This document shows, piece after piece, positions 63,369-64,000 of a stretch of 64,000 bases of DNA. The stretch is from Ensifer adhaerens (GTDB lineage: Bacteria > Pseudomonadota > Alphaproteobacteria > Rhizobiales > Rhizobiaceae): NCBI RefSeq assembly GCF_000697965.2, contig NZ_CP015880.1, positions 2,108,001 through 2,172,000 of the forward strand. Reading direction: 5' to 3'. Position 1 is the stretch's first letter; every line of letters begins with the position of its first letter. Under the pieces are notes generated by a model that had not been told where the DNA came from, did not search any database, and saw only the letters and a program-made list of their open reading frames with translations. Both the position numbers and the translations under genes were made by a program.

Positions 63369-64000
63369 TCAGACCAGCTGACGGCCCTTGGCGTCGATCG
63401 CGTTGGCGACCGCTTCGTCCGTGGCTTCGTCGGGCAACAGCATCTCGTTGTGGGCCTTGCCCGAGGGGATCATCGGGAAGCAGTTGGCGAGGTTGGCGAC
63501 GCGGCAATCGAAGATAACCGGCGCCGGCGTGTCGATCATCTTGCGGATCGCTGCGTCGAGCTCGCTCGGCTTGTCGCAACGGATGCCGACGCCGCCATAG
63601 GCTTCCGCCAGCTTGACGAAGTCAGGCATCGCTTCGGTGTAGGAATGCGACAGGCGGTTGCCGTGAAGCAGCTGCTGCCACTGGCGCACCATGCCCATGT
63701 ACTGGTTGTTGAGGATGAAGATCTTGACCGGCAGGCCGTACTGGACCGCGCAGGACATTTCCTGGATGCACATCTGGATCGAGGCGTCACCGGCGATGTC
63801 GACGACGAGGCTGTTCGGGTGCGCGACCTGCACGCCGATCGCCGCCGGGAAGCCGTAGCCCATGGTGCCGAGGCCGCCCGAGGTCATCCAGCGGTTCGGC
63901 TGCTCGAAGCCGAAGAACTGGGCTGCCCACATCTGATGCTGGCCGACTTCCGTGGTGATGTAGGTGTCGCGGTCCTTGCTCAGCTCATAGAGCCGCTGGA
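63369..64000 (-). CDS. ilvB: Acetolactate synthase large subunit (5' part outside the window)
   Basis: The frame is open to the right edge; only the C-terminal 209 residues or so are visible. The ThDP-binding motif starts GDASIQMCIQEMSCAVQYGLPVKIFILNN (GDx...NN). The other marks are MGMVRQWQQLLHGNRLSHSYTEAMPDFVKLAEAYGGVG and the end CFPMIPSGKAHNEMLLP. It makes acetolactate from pyruvate, with FAD and ThDP. Paired with ilvN. Confidence 0.95.
   Translation of the reverse strand, partial: QRLYELSKDRDTYITTEVGQHQMWAAQFFGFEQPNRWMTSGGLGTMGYGFPAAIGVQVAHPNSLVVDIAGDASIQMCIQEMSCAVQYGLPVKIFILNNQYMGMVRQWQQLLHGNRLSHSYTEAMPDFVKLAEAYGGVGIRCDKPSELDAAIRKMIDTPAPVIFDCRVANLANCFPMIPSGKAHNEMLLPDEATDEAVANAIDAKGRQLV

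Noticed and set aside
1..64000. CRISPR arrays, integrase attachment sites and tRNA genes.
   Set aside because: No regularly spaced repeats, integrase gene or cloverleaf were found.

Overview
The window reads as chromosome or large-replicon sequence from a high-GC alphaproteobacterium of the Rhizobiaceae, most like Ensifer/Sinorhizobium. The reasons are the family mix (many LysR, Lrp/AsnC, GlxA/FtrA, HxlR and TetR regulators, each beside one small metabolic operon), DUF1127 and DUF1272 small proteins, a cobalt-type nitrile hydratase, and rhizobial-type intergenic mosaic repeats built from a CCCCTCA...CTCCCCGC...GGGGAG motif. This assignment is inference; no rRNA or species marker is present. 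No tRNA, rRNA, CRISPR array, complete insertion sequence or prophage was found.

Layout. 1-3.3 kb: a truncated TetR gene, a small P-loop kinase, and an argS gene broken by a perfect 232-bp tandem duplication. 3.7-11.2 kb: LysR/cysteine hydrolase pair, macAB-type efflux operon, two tandem paralogous membrane proteins, an S51 peptidase and a nucleotidyltransferase. 11.3-13.4 kb: DUF1127 protein, LysR, then a decayed stretch with a DUF2280-like remnant and a GFA/CENP-V pseudogene. 13.4-20.7 kb: SDR, NUDIX, Lrp with a divergent nucleoside-recognition-type membrane protein, secreted sulfatase, FtrA with divergent rhodanese, GNAT. 20.7-21.5 kb: AT-richer gene-free stretch with a good terminator hairpin. 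21.5-36.3 kb: HlyD adaptor operon, methyltransferase, NDH-2-like dehydrogenase, DUF1272/GlxA pair, Lrp/isochorismatase/racemase cluster, GrpB-NIPSNAP fusion, FAD monooxygenase, HxlR/QorB-like pair, MFS exporter, histidine phosphatase. 36.3-50.6 kb: pdxJ, an adenylate-cyclase-type N-domain protein, a MerR-LuxR hybrid regulator, spermidine-synthase-like protein, RecD-like helicase, AbrB-type membrane protein, LysR/quinone reductase, an ECF sigma/anti-sigma operon with a secreted-repeat protein, and a TetR/O-methyltransferase/epimerase cluster. 50.8-64 kb: MltF-like lytic transglycosylase, Co-type nitrile hydratase operon (alpha gene frameshifted), DUF2269 pair, LysE exporter, MBL protein/LysR, aldo-keto reductase, SDR/LysR, NADP oxidoreductase, and ilvN plus the 3' part of ilvB.

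The dominant theme is 'regulator plus one divergent enzyme'. In most of these pairs a perfect palindrome can be read in the shared intergenic region, so the sequence gives operator candidates for TetR, Lrp, FtrA, GlxA, HxlR and several LysR proteins. The second theme is gene decay or reversible damage: argS, nthA, the GFA gene and the DUF2280 remnant are all broken here. I did not find one convincing new multi-gene system. The best leads are the precisely repairable argS duplication, the His-rich Co-type nitrile hydratase with a one-base lesion, two hybrid proteins (GrpB-NIPSNAP, MerR-LuxR) and a possible small RNA near 20.85-21.04 kb.
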